From contig NZ_BAZG01000014.1 in NCBI RefSeq assembly GCF_000964525.1, forward strand, positions 1 to 52,947: DNA of 52,947 nucleotides, given 5' to 3'. The stretch is from Anaeromyxobacter sp. PSR-1 (GTDB taxonomy: Bacteria; Myxococcota; Myxococcia; Myxococcales; Anaeromyxobacteraceae). Every line of letters starts with the position of its first letter. Position 1 is the first letter of the stretch. This document shows positions 51,321-52,947 of the stretch, piece by piece. A model generated the notes under the pieces. It was not told the DNA's origin, searched no databases, and saw only the letters and a program-made list of their open reading frames with translations. Made by a program: the position numbers and the translations under genes.

Positions 51321-52947
51321 GTGCAGCCGCTCCCCATCGACCCGCTCCTCCCCGAGGTCGTCGCCGCGCTCCGCGCCGGCCCCTCGCTCGTGATCGAGGC
51401 GCCCCCCGGCGCGGGGAAGACCACCCGCGTGCCGCGCGCGTTGCACGAGGCCGGGCTGGCCGGCGCGGGCGAGGTGGTGGTGCTCGAGCCGCGGCGGCTC
51501 GCCGCCCGCATGGCCGCCCGGCGGGTGGCCGAGGAGCTGGGCGAGCGGCCCGGCGAGACGGTCGGCTACCAGGTGCGGTTCGACGAGATGGCGGGCCCGC
51601 GCACCCGCATCCGCTACGTGACCGAGGGGCTCCTGACCCGGCGCCTGCTCTCCGAGCCCGCGCTCCCCGGCGTCGGCGCGGTGGTGCTCGACGAGCTCCA
51701 CGAGCGCCACCTGCAGGGCGACCTCGCGCTCGCGTTCCTCCGGCGGCTCCAGCGCACGGCCCGCCCCGATCTGAAGCTCGTCGCGATGTCGGCCACGCTC
51801 GACGCCGGCCCGGTGGCGGCGTTCCTGGGCGCGCCGGCGCTCCGCTCGGAGGGGCGGCGCTTCGAGGTCGCGGTGGAGCACCTCTCGCCGGAGGAGGCGG
51901 CGGCGCCGGACCTGCGGCTGGAGGAGCGCGTGGCGCGGGCGGTGCGGCGCCTGCACCGCGAGGGCCTGGACGGCGACGTGCTCGTGTTCCTGCCCGGCGC
52001 GGCCGAGATCCGCCGCGCCCGCGAGGCGCTCGCCGCCTGGGCCGCCGGCGCCGGCGTGGACGTGCTGCCGCTGCACGGCGACCTGCCGCCGGAGGAGCAG
52101 GATCGCGCGGTGCGGCCGGGACCGCGCCGCAAGGTGATCCTCTCCACCAACGTGGCCGAGACCTCGATCACCATCGACGGCGTGGTGGCGGTGGTGGACT
52201 CCGGCCTCGCCCGGATCGCCTCGCACTCGCCCTGGTCCGGCCTGCCCACGCTCGAGGTGAAGAAGATCAGCCGCGCCTCGGCGGCGCAGCGGGCCGGGCG
52301 CGCCGGCCGCACGCGGCCCGGGCGCGCGGTGCGGCTCTACACGCGCCACGACCACGACGCGCGGCCCGAGTTCGAGGTCCCGGAGATCCTGCGCGAGGAC
52401 CTCTCGGAGACGCTGCTGGCGCTGGCCGGCCTCGGGGCGGCCGCGGACCTCGAGTGGCTGGAGCCGCCGCCCGCGCCCGCGCTCGAGGCGGCGCGCGCGC
52501 TGCTCGCGGACCTCGGCGCGGTGGACGCCGCCGGCGCGCCCACCGCCGCCGGGCGCGCCATGCTCCGCTTCCCGCTCCACCCGCGCCTCGGGCGGCTGCT
52601 GGTGGAGGCGGCCGCGCGCGGCGTGCCGGACGACGGCGCGCTGCTCGCGGCGCTGCTCGGCGAGCGCGACCTGCGCGAGCGGCGCGCGCTGGAGGGGGCG
52701 GCGCTCCCGCCCACCGGCCCGTCCGACCTGCTCGAGCTGGCGCAGGCGTTCGAGGAGGCGGCCCGGGCGCGCTTCGACCCCGACCGGCTGCGGCGCATGG
52801 GCGTGAGCCCGGGCGCGGCGCAGGCGGTGGAGCGGAGCCGCCGCCAGCTCCAGCGCCTGGCCCGGTCGCTGCCGCGGGCCGTCCCCCGCCCGCCGCCGGC
52901 GACGTGGCCGCGCGCGAGGCGGCGCTGCTGCGCGCCACGCTGGCCGC
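51321..52947 (+). CDS. hrpB: ATP-dependent helicase HrpB (3' end beyond window; apparent frameshift near 52885)
   Basis: DEAH-family helicase. Walker A is PPGAGKTT (Lys33), Walker B DELH (124-127), SAT at 157-159, then [16 protein letters not shown] and [12 protein letters not shown] (motif VI, ~residue 322). The HrpB C-terminal region begins after ~380. The frame from GTG 51321 stays open to the edge but after the C5 run at 52883-52887 reads [17 protein letters not shown]. The +2 frame there reads [16 protein letters not shown], which fits HrpB. One extra C would restore a single frame, so a 1-base deletion or sequencing error is likely. Confidence 0.88.
   Translation, partial: MQPLPIDPLLPEVVAALRAGPSLVIEAPPGAGKTTRVPRALHEAGLAGAGEVVVLEPRRLAARMAARRVAEELGERPGETVGYQVRFDEMAGPRTRIRYVTEGLLTRRLLSEPALPGVGAVVLDELHERHLQGDLALAFLRRLQRTARPDLKLVAMSATLDAGPVAAFLGAPALRSEGRRFEVAVEHLSPEEAAAPDLRLEERVARAVRRLHREGLDGDVLVFLPGAAEIRRAREALAAWAAGAGVDVLPLHGDLPPEEQDRAVRPGPRRKVILSTNVAETSITIDGVVAVVDSGLARIASHSPWSGLPTLEVKKISRASAAQRAGRAGRTRPGRAVRLYTRHDHDARPEFEVPEILREDLSETLLALAGLGAAADLEWLEPPPAPALEAARALLADLGAVDAAGAPTAAGRAMLRFPLHPRLGRLLVEAAARGVPDDGALLAALLGERDLRERRALEGAALPPTGPSDLLELAQAFEEAARARFDPDRLRRMGVSPGAAQAVERSRRQLQRLARSLPRAVPRPPPATWPRARRRCCAPRWP

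Overview
The window is about 53 kb of very GC-rich DNA, coding on both strands with short gaps. The gene set suggests a myxobacterium close to Anaeromyxobacter: a selenocysteine formate dehydrogenase, an Alternative Complex III (ACIII) fused to a caa3-oxidase operon, NtrC- and ECF-type regulators, and strongly biased third codon positions. The taxon is inferred from gene content only. I found no rRNA, tRNA, IS element, prophage or CRISPR array. Both edges cut through genes: a HelD-like helicase on the left and hrpB on the right.

Layout. 1-536: 5' part of a HelD/UvrD-like ATPase. 846-9617: a formate block with fdhD, selenocysteine fdhA, fdhB, an NrfD-type membrane subunit, moaA and an OFA-type MFS transporter. 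9618-10583: palindromic repeats and a Gln/Ala-rich lipoprotein. 10660-16757: gltD and gltB on the minus strand. 17128-18850: a LigC-type DNA ligase converging on a membrane-anchored coiled-coil protein. 19180-21676: the ccsB-ccsA cytochrome c maturation pair, closed by a textbook terminator. 21799-23199: an NtrC-like regulator with degenerate key motifs. 23492-24025: a macrodomain protein. 23992-30431: a minus-strand operon running ASRT-family protein, TPP enzyme, mandelate-racemase-type enolase, FAD/Fe-S hydroxyacid dehydrogenase. 30679-43009: twelve minus-strand genes encoding ACIII (actA-F plus a small membrane protein), a SCO copper chaperone and the four subunits of an A2-type caa3 oxidase. 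43293-44159: a divergent ECF sigma factor with a fused zinc-finger tail. 44264-50497: a Pro/Ser-rich glycine-zipper protein, aat, an S9 peptidase on the opposite strand, clpS and clpA (N-degron pathway). 50679-51110: hsp20. 51321-end: hrpB with an apparent frameshift.

How the genes work together. The formate block supplies uptake, enzyme, sulfurtransferase and cofactor functions for formate oxidation into the quinone pool. ACIII can take electrons from menaquinol and pass them to the cytochrome-c-tailed caa3 oxidase next to it, while CcsA/CcsB attach the haems. Aat, ClpS and ClpA form a complete route for N-degron tagging and degradation.

Most notable points: (1) a TA-n(4) box sits 6-8 nt upstream of the start codon of eight transcription-unit-leading genes, suggesting leaderless mRNAs; (2) the ASRT/TPP/racemase/dehydrogenase operon has mandelate-pathway logic but an unknown substrate; (3) the NtrC-like regulator lacks GAFTGA and the Walker B Asp; (4) the ECF sigma factor carries its own zinc finger and faces an ECF-like promoter of the ACIII operon.
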